Positions 54,854-64,000 of a stretch of DNA of 64,000 nucleotides are shown here, piece by piece. The notes under the pieces are model-generated. The model saw nothing but the letters and a program-made list of their open reading frames with translations, ran no database searches and was not told where the DNA came from. The DNA is from Clostridia bacterium (GTDB lineage: Bacteria; Bacillota; Clostridia; Oscillospirales; CAG-272). The stretch lies in the NCBI GenBank assembly GCA_017399305.1, contig JAFQDK010000005.1, positions 1-64,000 on the forward strand, written 5' to 3'. Positions within the stretch are counted from its first letter, which is position 1; each line of letters opens with the position of its first letter. Position numbers and translations under genes: made by a program.

Positions 54854-57352
54854 ATGCGTATCTTTAAAAATTTACATTTTAATTATCTGATTTCAATTTG
54901 TATGATGATGCTCGTGCTTACTGTTTCTGCGTTCGCGGCCAACGTTGTGTATGTAAAAGATGGCGGCAGCGGTAACGGTAGCTCTGCTTCCGCACCTGTA
55001 GGCACGCTTACCGATGCTTTTAACGCGCTTGGTACTGAAGGCGGTACTATCGTCGTTACAGGTGTTTGCTCAATTACTGAGCAGTTTGAGGAACCTACCC
55101 ATACAGGTAAGGTAGTTATTACTTCTAAGTACGGTAGCACAAACTATGCTACCAAAAACAGTGCGGCGATTGAGTTCTATCATAACTATTTTCTAACTGG
55201 TGAAACTGAGTTTAAAAACATTACTCTCCGCGCTTGTACCAATGGAACAAAAACACATCCATACAATGCTATTTACGGCAGAGCAAACAATCTTACCTTG
55301 GGCAGCGGTGTTACAACAGAGCTTGGCGAGGGATGTAGTACATATCTTTCTATAATGGGTGGCTCTTATGCAAACTACAAGAATAAGACCGCTACTATTA
55401 CCATAAACAGCGGTACATGGCAGAGAATCCGCGGCGGCGCAACAAAGGGTGGTGCTGTAAACTATAACATCAATATTGTTATCAATAACGGTACTTTCCG
55501 CGAAAGAGTAGTTCTTTCCAGTGCGGCAGCAAGCATTCCTTCCTCATACGAGAGTGGCGCACTTTGCTCTCATTCCGGTGACATCAGTCTCACAGTAAAC
55601 AACGGTACATTTATTGGCGGTATTTTTACCACTGCGCATCTTGTTGAGGCAGATGCATTTAACGGTGATGTCAAGATTACGCTCAATGGCGGTACCTTCT
55701 ATGAAACTATCGAGGTTGCTGCAAATAACATAGGTAACCATAACGGTAGCTACACACTTGAGATAAATGGCGGTGAATATCAGCATCTTCTCGAAATTGT
55801 CGGCACAGATACACTTACAGGTTCGATGACATCAACTGTCGCATACGGTGATGACATTGACCTTGAGGCTAAGGAAACCGGCAATGTCCCTTTTACAAAT
55901 TATCTCCGAAAGAACAATGCCGACCCCTTTATGTTCTATCATGACGGATATTATTATTACACAGCGACAGGCGCAACTACCGTTTCGCTTATCCGTGTAA
56001 CAAATATTGCAGATATTCAGACTGTAACCGCACATACAATTTTAGAGCCTGAAAGTTACACCGACCTCTGGTCTCCCGAAATTCACTATTTCTCCGCAGA
56101 TGAAATAGGTGAGGAGAATGCCGGCTGGTATATGTTCGTTGGCGCAAAGGAAAAGGATTCTTCGGGAACAACAGCATCAAATCAGCGTCAGTATGTTGCA
56201 AAATGTCTTGACGGTGATAACCTCCTCGGTGAGTGGGGTGACCCTGTTACAGGTGAAGCAAATGTGCTTCGCAAGATGACATTTGAAAAAGGCGGATATA
56301 ACGAAGACGCGCTTTGCGGCGGTTCTTCTCCTATCCGTATAAATGGCAAGCTCTATATCACTTTTGTCAGCGAAGAGGGAAGAGGAACTTCCGAGTTCCA
56401 TCAGACTATCAATATCACCACTATTGAAAACCCTTGGACTGTTACAGGCACTCCTGTTGAGATCTGCCGTCCCGATTACGACTGGGAAAAGGGCGGATAC
56501 TGGTACGGCGAAAATGCTGACGGTGAAATGACATGGTGGCCTCAGGTAGTTGAGGGTGCGTCTGCAGTATACGGCCCGAGCGGTGAAGTTTACCTTATGT
56601 ATACAGGTAGCGGCTACTGGACAGTGGACTATGCTCTCGGCTATCTTAAGCTTACCGGAAGCAATCCTTTGTCAAAGAGCAGTTGGACAAAGAATCCGAA
56701 TCCTGTCCTCAGAAGAGTTGATAATCTTACCGAAGAAACTGTAAACGGTTGCGGACATGGCTCATATTTCACCGACCATGCAGGCCAGATGTGGGTAGCA
56801 TATCACGGCTACATCGGTGTTGATACGTCATCAAAGCGTTTCTCATTCGTTGAGCCTATTTATGTGACTTCAAGCGGCGTAAGCATCGGCAAAAAGACCG
56901 GTAATCCTGCGCCTATTGACACTGTTTATACAGTGACCGCAAACCCCATGACTCTCAGAGAAAAAATGAGCGGATTTGATACTTTATCGGTGTCTGCTTC
57001 TACAAATCTTGATAAAGGTGTAACTGTAAAATATAATCCTGTTGACGGTGTTACCGCATACATAGTTCGCCGCGACGGAAAACTGCTATATTCAGGTACT
57101 GCTATCAGTTGTGTTGATACCGAGGCTACTCCCGGTGCTCATACATATACTGTGCAGGCAATCAAGAGCGGCTCTATTCTCAGCAATCTTTCCGTAACTG
57201 AGATTGCACGTAACAATCTCACCTTCAAGGATGTAAACAGTGACGGAATATACAGTGTTCTTGATGCACTTATGGTGTTAAAGGATTTTGTAAACAGTAA
57301 CGAAAGAAAAGCAACTCTTATCGACATCATTCAGATGATAAGATGCATCTGA
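54854..57352 (+). CDS. Secreted beta-helix/GH43 glycosidase with Fn3-like and eroded dockerin tail (copy D)
   Basis: AAGGAG precedes ATG 54854; 832 residues. A signal peptide (about 1-32), beta-helix block (about 33-345, many NNGTF and NGGTF turns), GH43 domain (about 350-700; NADPFMFYHDG, LWSPEIHYF and VVEGASAVYG) and an Fn3-like domain (about 715-785) are visible. The dockerin-like tail has one calcium loop (DVNSDGIYSVLDA) and a second helix (KATLIDIIQMIRCI) without one. GH43 copy E follows after 27 bases without a promoter or terminator between them. Confidence 0.87.
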   Translation: MRIFKNLHFNYLISICMMMLVLTVSAFAANVVYVKDGGSGNGSSASAPVGTLTDAFNALGTEGGTIVVTGVCSITEQFEEPTHTGKVVITSKYGSTNYATKNSAAIEFYHNYFLTGETEFKNITLRACTNGTKTHPYNAIYGRANNLTLGSGVTTELGEGCSTYLSIMGGSYANYKNKTATITINSGTWQRIRGGATKGGAVNYNINIVINNGTFRERVVLSSAAASIPSSYESGALCSHSGDISLTVNNGTFIGGIFTTAHLVEADAFNGDVKITLNGGTFYETIEVAANNIGNHNGSYTLEINGGEYQHLLEIVGTDTLTGSMTSTVAYGDDIDLEAKETGNVPFTNYLRKNNADPFMFYHDGYYYYTATGATTVSLIRVTNIADIQTVTAHTILEPESYTDLWSPEIHYFSADEIGEENAGWYMFVGAKEKDSSGTTASNQRQYVAKCLDGDNLLGEWGDPVTGEANVLRKMTFEKGGYNEDALCGGSSPIRINGKLYITFVSEEGRGTSEFHQTINITTIENPWTVTGTPVEICRPDYDWEKGGYWYGENADGEMTWWPQVVEGASAVYGPSGEVYLMYTGSGYWTVDYALGYLKLTGSNPLSKSSWTKNPNPVLRRVDNLTEETVNGCGHGSYFTDHAGQMWVAYHGYIGVDTSSKRFSFVEPIYVTSSGVSIGKKTGNPAPIDTVYTVTANPMTLREKMSGFDTLSVSASTNLDKGVTVKYNPVDGVTAYIVRRDGKLLYSGTAISCVDTEATPGAHTYTVQAIKSGSILSNLSVTEIARNNLTFKDVNSDGIYSVLDALMVLKDFVNSNERKATLIDIIQMIRCI

Positions 57353-57379
57353 TTAAGTTATTATTTGTAAGGAGTTAGT

Positions 57380-59839
57380 ATGCAAGTTTTAAAAAAATCC
57401 AAATTGATTTGGTTTGCTGTTATTTGCATAACGATGTCTTTACTTTGCATTTCCATGTCTGCAGCAAGCGGAGTGGTTTATGTAAAAGACGGCGGAACAG
57501 GAGACGGTAGCTCTGCCTCCTCGCCGCTTGGCTCAATGCTTGATGCATACAATGTACTCGGAACCGATGGCGGAACTATTGTCGTGTGCGGTGTTTGCAC
57601 TGTAGGTGTACAGACTGATGCAGCAGACGATATATTCTATGCTCCTGCACATACAGGTAAAGTTACTGTTACTTCAAAGTATAACAGTGTAGATTATGCT
57701 TCAAAGAGCGGTGCAAGGCTCGATTTTTATGACGGTTATTGCTTTAACGGTCCTGCTGAGTTCAACAACATTACGCTCCGCGCATGCAACGACAGTGTAA
57801 ATTGTTATTTCTTTGGAAAGTATAAAGATATGACATTTGGTGCAGGTATTAAAAGCGAACTTGCCGATGGATGCACTCAGTACCTTTCTATTATCGGCGG
57901 CTCATATAAGTCTGCTAAAAATGTTACTGCAAATATTACTATAAAGAGCGGTACATGGTATAGACTTGTCGGCGGTTCGACAACCGGCGGCTCGTCTAAT
58001 GCAAATCTCAACATCAACATAAGTGGCGGTACGTTTATATTTAAAACTGTGCTTGCGAGTCTTGGTTCACATAGCGGAAACATTGCCTGCAAGATAAGCG
58101 GAGGCACATTTTACGGCGGTGTGTATGTCACAAATCCTGTTACCACAGGTTCATGCAGCGGTGATTTCGATCTGACCGTGAGCGGCGGTACATTTTATGA
58201 TGAAATTGCACTTGCTTATTCTCCAAGGGGAACTTACAGCGGCACTTATGATGTAGTAATCAACGGCGGTGATTTTTCTCACCTCACTGCAATTTGTGGC
58301 GGAGAGGGACTTGACGGCACTCTCGTGTCATCTCTTTCATACGGGACTAAAGTTGATCTTGAGGCGCCCGAAAAAGGAGATATAACTTTTACAAATTATT
58401 TGCGCAAGGGTGCAGACCCGTTTATGTTTACTCATAACGGTGACTATTACTATACTTCGACCGCATCTACAGCTGTTGGCCTTTGTCGCGTAGCTAATAT
58501 TTCAGATGTGAAAAATGCTGTTGCGCATATCGTATTTGATCCTGCAGGATACACCGACCTTTGGTCGCCTGAGATCCACTATTTCAGCGAAGAAGAGGTT
58601 GGTGCAGAATATGCCGGCTGGTATATGTTTGTTGGTGCTAAAGAGGAAGGCGCAGAGGGTACAACAGCATCAAATCAGCGTCAGTATGTTGCAAAATGTC
58701 TTAGTGGCGATAATCTTTACGGCTGGTGGGGCGACCCTGTGACAGGTGAGAAGAATGTTCTCCGTAAGATGACATTTGAAAACGGCGGCTATAATGAAGA
58801 TGAACTCTGCGGCGGTACTTCTGTTATTCATGTGGGCGGAAAGGCATATCTTACCTTTGTCAGTGAAGAGGGAAGAGGAACCGCAGAGTTCCATCAGACT
58901 ATAAATATTGCGCAGTTTGAAAATCCTTGGACAATTGTAGGCGATCCTGTTGAAATTTGCCGTCCCGATTATGAGTGGGAGATGCATGGATATTACAAGA
59001 GCACCGTTGAAGAGAATAAATGGTGGCCTAAGGTAGTTGAGGGTGCATCACCTGTTTATGGCGGAAACGGCGAGATCTATCTTATGTATACGGGCAGCGG
59101 ATACTGGACCACATGGTACGCACTCGGTTATCTTAAGTTTAAGGGCGGCGATCCACTTGTCGCTTCAAACTGGGTAAAGAATCCCGATCCCATACTTCAA
59201 AGAGAAGCTACGCTCACTGCTGATTCAATAAACGGTAGCGGACACGGCTCATACTTCACCGACCATGAGGGACAGATGTGGGTAGCATATCACGGCTACA
59301 TCGGCGTTGATACCTCTTCAAAGCGTTTTGCCTTTGTTGAGCCTATCTATGTTTTTTCTGACCGTGTAAGTATAGGCAATCATTCAGGACATCCGGCACC
59401 GCTTGAGACGGAGTATACTGTGCCTGTTAACCCTAAATCTCTCAGAGAAAAGATCCGTTATTTTGAAACGCTTACTGCAGTAGAAACTACCGACCTTGAT
59501 GACGGCATCAGCATTCGCTTTAATCCTATAGAGGGAGCAACAAAATACGTTATCAAGAGAGATGGAACGGTAATCTATACAGGAACTGACCTTTCGTTCG
59601 TCGATACTATTGCACATCCCGGATACCATGATTACACGGTTCAGGCGCTGAACGGCAATACAGTTATTGCAAGCGCCGAATTTACCGAAGTGGCTCGCAA
59701 CAATCTTCGTTTTAAGGATGTAAGCGAAAATGGTAAGTATACACTTGAGGATATGCTTATAGTGCTCAATGATTATGTTCACAGTAACACAATGAATGTG
59801 AGATTCATTGACATAATGCAAATGATTAATTGTATATAA
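57380..59839 (+). CDS. Secreted beta-helix/GH43 glycosidase with Fn3-like and eroded dockerin tail (copy E)
   Basis: AAGGAG precedes ATG 57380; 819 residues. It is a close paralogue of copy D: signal peptide (about 1-30), beta-helix block (about 31-335), GH43 domain (about 340-690; GADPFMFTHNG, LWSPEIHYF and VVEGASPVYG), Fn3-like domain and tail. The tail is the most eroded: DVSENGKYTLEDM has Asn where the fifth calcium position should be acidic, and the second half (VRFIDIMQMINCI) has no loop. Whether it still binds a cohesin is doubtful. A terminator follows. Confidence 0.87.
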   Translation: MQVLKKSKLIWFAVICITMSLLCISMSAASGVVYVKDGGTGDGSSASSPLGSMLDAYNVLGTDGGTIVVCGVCTVGVQTDAADDIFYAPAHTGKVTVTSKYNSVDYASKSGARLDFYDGYCFNGPAEFNNITLRACNDSVNCYFFGKYKDMTFGAGIKSELADGCTQYLSIIGGSYKSAKNVTANITIKSGTWYRLVGGSTTGGSSNANLNINISGGTFIFKTVLASLGSHSGNIACKISGGTFYGGVYVTNPVTTGSCSGDFDLTVSGGTFYDEIALAYSPRGTYSGTYDVVINGGDFSHLTAICGGEGLDGTLVSSLSYGTKVDLEAPEKGDITFTNYLRKGADPFMFTHNGDYYYTSTASTAVGLCRVANISDVKNAVAHIVFDPAGYTDLWSPEIHYFSEEEVGAEYAGWYMFVGAKEEGAEGTTASNQRQYVAKCLSGDNLYGWWGDPVTGEKNVLRKMTFENGGYNEDELCGGTSVIHVGGKAYLTFVSEEGRGTAEFHQTINIAQFENPWTIVGDPVEICRPDYEWEMHGYYKSTVEENKWWPKVVEGASPVYGGNGEIYLMYTGSGYWTTWYALGYLKFKGGDPLVASNWVKNPDPILQREATLTADSINGSGHGSYFTDHEGQMWVAYHGYIGVDTSSKRFAFVEPIYVFSDRVSIGNHSGHPAPLETEYTVPVNPKSLREKIRYFETLTAVETTDLDDGISIRFNPIEGATKYVIKRDGTVIYTGTDLSFVDTIAHPGYHDYTVQALNGNTVIASAEFTEVARNNLRFKDVSENGKYTLEDMLIVLNDYVHSNTMNVRFIDIMQMINCI

Positions 59840-59842
59840 AAT

Positions 59843-59875
59843 AAAAAACAACCTCGAAAGAGGTTGTTTTTTTAT
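59843..59875. terminator. Terminator between GH43 copy E and fhs
   Basis: AACAACCTC and GAGGTTGTT form the stem with a GAAA loop, flanked by A and T runs; it serves both convergent genes. Confidence 0.9.
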
Positions 59876-59884
59876 GTTTTAATC

Positions 59885-61558
59885 TTAGAACAAACCTGTG
59901 ATTGTGCCGTTTTCGTCAACGTCAATCTTTTCAGCCGCAGGAACTTTAGGAAGTCCAGGCATTGTCATGATGTCACCGGTGAGAACTACGATAAAGCCTG
60001 CACCTGCAGAGATCTTTACGTTCTTGATTGTAACTGTAAAGCCTTCGGGGGCGCCAAGCTTTGTCGGGTCATCGGAGAATGAATACTGAGTTTTAGCAAC
60101 GCAGATGGGAAGCTTGTCATATCCAAGCGCGGTAAGCGCATCTATCTGCTTCTTTGCGGCAGGAAGAACATTAATTCCGTCGCCGCCGTATACGTTTTTA
60201 ACGATAGCTTCAATTTTGTCCTCAATGCTGCCGTCAAGCTCATAGGAGAATGAGAAATCGTTTGGCTCTTCACAAAGCTTTACTACCTCTTCGGCAAGTT
60301 CCATGCCGCCTTCGCCGCCCTTTGCCCAAACATCGGAAAGAACAACATTAACACCGAGAGCCTTGCACTTTTCAATGATGAGTTCAACTTCTGCATCCGT
60401 GTCAGTGGGGAAGCGGTTAACAGCAACCACAGAGGGGAGCTTGTATACATTCTTGATATTGGAAACATGGCGGAGAAGATTCGGGAGACCTTTTTCAAGA
60501 GCTTCAAGGTTTTCACTGCCAAGCTCGGTCTTCGCAAGACCGCCGTGCATCTTGAGCGCACGGATAGTGGCAACGATTACAACTGCTGAGGGCTTGAGAT
60601 CTGCAAGACGGCACTTGATGTCAAGGAACTTTTCAGCGCCGAGATCTGCACCAAAGCCCGCTTCGGTAATTGCATAATCACCAAGCTTCATTGCAAGGCG
60701 TGTAGCGGTAACAGAGTTACAGCCGTGAGCGATGTTTGCGAAAGGACCGCCGTGAACAAGTGCGGGAGTGCCTTCAAGCGTCTGTACAAGGTTTGGCTTG
60801 AGCGCATCCTTGAGCAGTGCAGTCATCGCACCCTGTGCATTGATGTCGCCACAGCGAACAGGCTTATCATCGTAGGTGTAACCAACGATGATGTTTGCAA
60901 GTCGGTTTTTGAGGTCGGTAATAGAGGTGGAGAGGCAGAGAACCGCCATGATTTCGGATGCAACGGTAATGTCAAAACCGTCCTCACGCGGAACACCGTT
61001 AACCTTGCCGCCGAGACCGTCGGTAACGAAGCGAAGCTGGCGGTCGTTCATGTCAACGCAACGCTTCCATGTAATCTTGCGTACGTCAATACCGAGCTTG
61101 TTGCCCTGGTGGATATGGTTGTCAAGCATAGCTGCAAGAAGATTGTTAGCCGCACCGATAGCGTGAAAGTCACCGGTGAAGTGGAGGTTAATGTCCTCCA
61201 TAGGAACAACCTGTGCGTATCCGCCGCCTGCAGCACCGCCCTTAACGCCAAAAACAGGGCCGAGAGAGGGCTCGCGAAGAGCAACCATAACATTCTTACC
61301 TATACGGCGGAGACCGTCTGCAAGACCGATTGTTGTGGTAGTTTTTCCTTCACCTGCGGGAGTGGGAGTGATAGCGGTAACAAGAACAAGCTTGCCGTTG
61401 TCTTTTTTGCACTCGTTCATAATAGAGAGATCAACTTTTGCCTTATAGCGGCCGTACTGCTCGAGGTACTTGTCCTCAATACCTGCAGTCTTTGCAATCT
61501 CGGTTATAGGTTTCATTTTGCACTGTTGTGCAATTTCAATGTCAGAAAGGTATGCCAT
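59885..61558 (-). CDS. fhs: Formate-tetrahydrofolate ligase
   Basis: ATG at 61558 ([12 protein letters not shown]) follows AAGGAG; 557 residues, the usual length. [16 protein letters not shown] is the ATP loop, [19 protein letters not shown] and [11 protein letters not shown] are the family signatures. The enzyme makes 10-formyl-tetrahydrofolate from formate and ATP, for purine and one-carbon metabolism. In anaerobic Firmicutes it does not by itself imply acetogenesis. It stands alone with its own leader. Confidence 0.97.
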   Translation of the reverse strand: MAYLSDIEIAQQCKMKPITEIAKTAGIEDKYLEQYGRYKAKVDLSIMNECKKDNGKLVLVTAITPTPAGEGKTTTTIGLADGLRRIGKNVMVALREPSLGPVFGVKGGAAGGGYAQVVPMEDINLHFTGDFHAIGAANNLLAAMLDNHIHQGNKLGIDVRKITWKRCVDMNDRQLRFVTDGLGGKVNGVPREDGFDITVASEIMAVLCLSTSITDLKNRLANIIVGYTYDDKPVRCGDINAQGAMTALLKDALKPNLVQTLEGTPALVHGGPFANIAHGCNSVTATRLAMKLGDYAITEAGFGADLGAEKFLDIKCRLADLKPSAVVIVATIRALKMHGGLAKTELGSENLEALEKGLPNLLRHVSNIKNVYKLPSVVAVNRFPTDTDAEVELIIEKCKALGVNVVLSDVWAKGGEGGMELAEEVVKLCEEPNDFSFSYELDGSIEDKIEAIVKNVYGGDGINVLPAAKKQIDALTALGYDKLPICVAKTQYSFSDDPTKLGAPEGFTVTIKNVKISAGAGFIVVLTGDIMTMPGLPKVPAAEKIDVDENGTITGLF

Positions 61559-61706
61559 TTTTAACACTCCTTAGATGTATATTTGTTGCTAAATGTATAG
61601 TTAATTCTATTGTAACGAATTTTTATCGTTTTATCAAGATAAAAAACAAATTTTAACGGTCTATTTTTTTACAAACCGAATAGATTTGTAGAAAGGAGTG
61701 ATATAG

Positions 61707-62615
61707 ATGGATGAAAACTTGAAAAAAGAGTTTGATTATGATGCTTTAATGGAATGCGTAAGGAAATTGTCTGAGAAGCATTCGTTTTTGCAGTTTTCTT
61801 ATCTTACAGAAAGTGTTATGGGAAAGGGAATACCAATGCTTACGCTTGGTGCAGGAAAAAAGGAGATATATTATGTAGGTGCTCATCATGGAGCAGAACG
61901 GATAACTGCAGCAGTGCTTATATGCTTTTTAAATGACTTTTGTGCTCTTGCAAGTGCCGGCGCAACCGTGTTTGGAATGAACCTTGAATATATAATGAAA
62001 AGCCGCACGCTTCATATAATTCCAATGCTAAATCCTGACGGCGTAGACATTTCTGCCGGAAAACTATCGCGTGACAGTTTGTGGTACGAAAGACTTGTAA
62101 GAATGAATAATGCCTCAGACGATTTTTCACTTTGGCAAGCCAATGCCAACGGAGTTGACTTAAACCATAATTATGATGCAGGCTTTGAAGAATATAAACA
62201 AATTGAAAATTCGCTTGGTATAAATGTAGGCTGTGCCACGCGTTACTCCGGCGAAAGACCCGAAAGCGAGCCTGAAACAGGGGCGCTATGCAATTTTCTG
62301 CGTTTTAATTCTCCTACAGCGCTTATGACATTGCATACACAGGGAAAGGAAATTTATTACAAAAGCGGTTCTACATGCCCTACCGCTTCAAAGTTTGCAG
62401 CTGTTAGATTGGCACGTCTGACAGGCTACACACTTTCTACGCCTGTAAAAGAAGCTGCGTTCGGTGGCCTTACGGATTTTTGTATACAAAAGCTTGGAAT
62501 ACCGGCATTTACCATTGAGTGCGGACGGGGCAGGAATCCTCTTCCACCGCGTGATCTTTCTCTTATCTATGCAAGTCTTCGAGAAGCGCTTTTTACTTTT
62601 CCTACAATGTTTTAA
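61707..62615 (+). CDS. M14 family zinc carboxypeptidase, probably cytoplasmic
   Basis: AAAGGAG precedes ATG 61707; 302 residues. The zinc motif HxxE is visible as H61-G-A-E64 in AHHGAER, and the third ligand is in LMTLHTQGKE. HIIPMLNPDGVD and GVDLNHNYD are conserved substrate-side motifs, and FTIECGRG carries the catalytic Glu. There is no signal peptide. M14 relatives of this size often cut gamma-D-glutamyl-diaminopimelate bonds in cell-wall recycling; a different peptide substrate is possible. Confidence 0.9.
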   Translation: MDENLKKEFDYDALMECVRKLSEKHSFLQFSYLTESVMGKGIPMLTLGAGKKEIYYVGAHHGAERITAAVLICFLNDFCALASAGATVFGMNLEYIMKSRTLHIIPMLNPDGVDISAGKLSRDSLWYERLVRMNNASDDFSLWQANANGVDLNHNYDAGFEEYKQIENSLGINVGCATRYSGERPESEPETGALCNFLRFNSPTALMTLHTQGKEIYYKSGSTCPTASKFAAVRLARLTGYTLSTPVKEAAFGGLTDFCIQKLGIPAFTIECGRGRNPLPPRDLSLIYASLREALFTFPTMF

Positions 62616-62651
62616 CAAAGGCGCTCCCATAAGTGCTATCCCACCGGGTAA

Positions 62652-62691
62652 TAAAAAAATCCGATCTCTAAATGGAGAACGGATTTTTTTA
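62652..62691 (+). terminator. Terminator after the M14 gene
   Basis: AAAAAAATCCG (62653-62663) pairs with CGGATTTTTTT (62680-62690); the inner bases form a short imperfect stem. Confidence 0.85.
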
Positions 62692-62749
62692 TATCGTTCA
62701 TTTATAAACATATCACTTGTTACTTGTAACGAATATTTATGAGTGCTTT

Positions 62750-63403
62750 TTATATACCAAGCAGCAAAGATGCTATCATAAAGTATACGCATAAAGTTAT
62801 AGTGTCGACAAGTGTTGTTATAAATGGGCTTGCCATTACAGCAGGGTCAAACCCAAGTTTGCTTGCGCTAAGCGGAAGTATTGCTCCTATAATTTTTGAA
62901 AAAAACACCGTCAAAACAAGAGTTAGTGAAACTGCAAGTGCTACGAGTATATCTATACCTTTGCCAAATAATACACGGTCCAATGTGATTATTTTTATAA
63001 ATTCAAAAACTGCAAGACTTATTCCGCAAAGTAATGATACGTGGAATTCTTTAAGTAAGACGCGAAAAGTATCTGACAGCTTGATTTCTCCAAGCGACAG
63101 CGCACGTATAACCGTAGTTGAGCTTTGAGAACCGCAGTTCCCGCCTGTTCCCATAAGCATAGGTATAAATATTGTCAAAGCAACTTTTGTGGCTAGCGCA
63201 TCTTCAAATTTTGATATCAAAAAACCTGTTATAGTTGATGTTACCATCATTAGTAAAAGCCAAGGAATACGCTTTTTAAAAAGGCTTTGGGCAGTTTTTT
63301 TTAGGTAAGGTGTGCGATGTTGAAAAGACAGTGCTTCATTATCCGCTTCCCATGTCAGCGTTTCTTCTATCATATCTGAAGAATATGACTTGTCATACAA
63401 CAA
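62750..63403 (-). CDS. MgtE-type Mg2+ transporter membrane domain only
   Basis: The 217 residues start at a TTG (63403 or 63400) with AAGGTGG upstream. The MgtE membrane signature GTGGNCGSQSSTTVIRALSLGEI is clear, with about five hydrophobic segments and LGFDPAVMASPFITTLVD. Ordinary MgtE has about 450 residues: an N-terminal domain and a CBS pair that close the channel when Mg2+ is high. Both are absent; only about 50 residues precede the first membrane segment. No remnant of them is visible upstream, so this seems a natural short form, not a fresh truncation. Regulation by Mg2+ would have to differ. Confidence 0.85.
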   Translation of the reverse strand: MLYDKSYSSDMIEETLTWEADNEALSFQHRTPYLKKTAQSLFKKRIPWLLLMMVTSTITGFLISKFEDALATKVALTIFIPMLMGTGGNCGSQSSTTVIRALSLGEIKLSDTFRVLLKEFHVSLLCGISLAVFEFIKIITLDRVLFGKGIDILVALAVSLTLVLTVFFSKIIGAILPLSASKLGFDPAVMASPFITTLVDTITLCVYFMIASLLLGI

Positions 63404-63420
63404 ACAGCACCACCTTTATA

Positions 63421-64000
63421 CTATTTTAAGTATACTTCTATTTCTTTACGGGTGGCAGAAACGCTGCCGCATATCATTTCGGGAGAACCACCGCCGCGAC
63501 CATGTAAAGCTTCGCCGATTTCTTTAGACTTTGCTTTAAGATCAATACTTTTACTTGCCATACAAAAAGTATATGCGCCGTCTTCGCCCGAAAATGCGGC
63601 ACAAATGCCGTCGCATTTTAATACAGCACCGTTAACCAATGTACGCAAGGAAGCGACATCAAGCAGTGATGTAAAGAAAATGAGATTGCCGCTTGTTGGT
63701 AAAGTGTTTTTAATTATTTCATCTATAAGTGCGCGTCTTAGAGCGCCTGATTCGTGTTTTGTTTTTTCATTTTCGGTTTTCAAGCGTTCAACTGCATCGA
63801 AAACTTCGCTTTGCTTGGCTGAAAGAAGATTGGATATTTTTAATACGGAAGCATACTTTTTTTGATAATCTTCAAGTGCGCGTATGCCACAAAGCATGTG
63901 TATACGCACTCCGCCTTTATAATTTGCAAAATCAAGGAGTTTTATTACACCTATTTGTCCGCTTCTTTTTACATGCGGTGCACAGCAGGCACAGATATCG
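63421..64000 (-). CDS. Alanyl-tRNA editing protein with SAD and DHHA1-like domains (5' truncated)
   Basis: The frame stays open to the window edge; the first visible residues are DICACCAPHVKRSGQIGV, so the start lies beyond 64000. CACCAPH holds the Cys and His zinc ligands of the second additional domain, and YKGGVRIHMLCG is typical of AlaX-type proteins. A coiled region (about residues 60-95 of the visible part) is followed by a DHHA1-like end with GRGGGSPEMICGSV. Such proteins hydrolyse mischarged Ser- or Gly-tRNA(Ala). It lies just upstream of the MgtE-domain gene (17 bases), on the same strand. Confidence 0.88.
   Translation of the reverse strand, partial: DICACCAPHVKRSGQIGVIKLLDFANYKGGVRIHMLCGIRALEDYQKKYASVLKISNLLSAKQSEVFDAVERLKTENEKTKHESGALRRALIDEIIKNTLPTSGNLIFFTSLLDVASLRTLVNGAVLKCDGICAAFSGEDGAYTFCMASKSIDLKAKSKEIGEALHGRGGGSPEMICGSVSATRKEIEVYLK

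Noticed and set aside
60725-61564. 279-residue plus-strand open frame inside fhs
   Set aside because: fhs on the minus strand has all family signatures; the shadow frame is compositionally odd and has no motif.

Overview
The window looks like a chromosomal segment of an anaerobic, fibre-degrading Firmicute of class Clostridia, probably a gut or rumen organism. I infer this from strong AGGAGG-type ribosome binding sites, TTGACA/TATAAT promoters, S-layer homology (SLH) anchors, dockerin modules, large secreted glycoside hydrolases, a SpoIVFB-like protease, and lysine (L-box) and preQ1 riboswitches. No rRNA, tRNA, transposase, phage gene or CRISPR array was seen. The first gene (a surface protein tail) and the last gene (an alanyl-tRNA editing protein) run off the window.

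Layout. 1-4960: after the tail of a surface protein comes a compact locus that looks like an undescribed peptide-modification (RiPP-like) system. It holds a 39-residue peptide gene with its own consensus promoter and terminator, a secreted SLH protein with a Thr-rich tail, an HPr-kinase-like protein and two radical SAM/SPASM enzymes. The 39-residue peptide and the SLH protein end in nearly the same seven residues (ED-x-LEEF) written with different codons. 4960-12590: a structured RNA leader and a CorC/HlyC membrane protein, a DUF368 (PopT-type) lipid-carrier translocase, a small membrane protein overlapping an M50 protease, and a potABCD spermidine/putrescine importer. 12590-25750: nadE, then two tandem copies of an AraC-regulator/GH3 module, each transcribed divergently from a palindromic promoter. 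The secreted GH3 enzymes have permuted domain order, GLUG repeats and dockerins. A cytoplasmic GH3 follows. 25760-30490: a lysine riboswitch controls a three-gene amino-acid ABC importer, which faces a LysR regulator.

30540-59880 is mostly secreted or surface proteins: a dockerin-bearing phosphoesterase, a duplicated GLUG-repeat protein, five related beta-helix/GH43 proteins, another dockerin GH43, and a beta-helix protein with a copper-amine-oxidase-N-like tail. Interspersed are queT under a preQ1 riboswitch, a cytosolic DUF6259 glycosidase-like protein and a PrsW-type protease. In the five-member GH43 family the same catalytic unit is attached either to SLH domains (two proteins) or to dockerin-like tails (three proteins, with eroded second halves). 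59885-64000 holds housekeeping genes: formate-tetrahydrofolate ligase, an M14 carboxypeptidase, an MgtE membrane domain and the alanyl-tRNA editing protein.

How the parts fit: the secreted GH43 and GH3 enzymes probably attack arabinose-, xylose- or glucose-containing plant polysaccharides at the cell surface. The AraC proteins probably sense the products, and the cytosolic GH3 and DUF6259 proteins could finish imported oligosaccharides, although no sugar transporter lies in this window. The radical SAM locus may modify the small peptide, the tail of the SLH protein, or both. All functions are read from motifs by eye; no database search was run.
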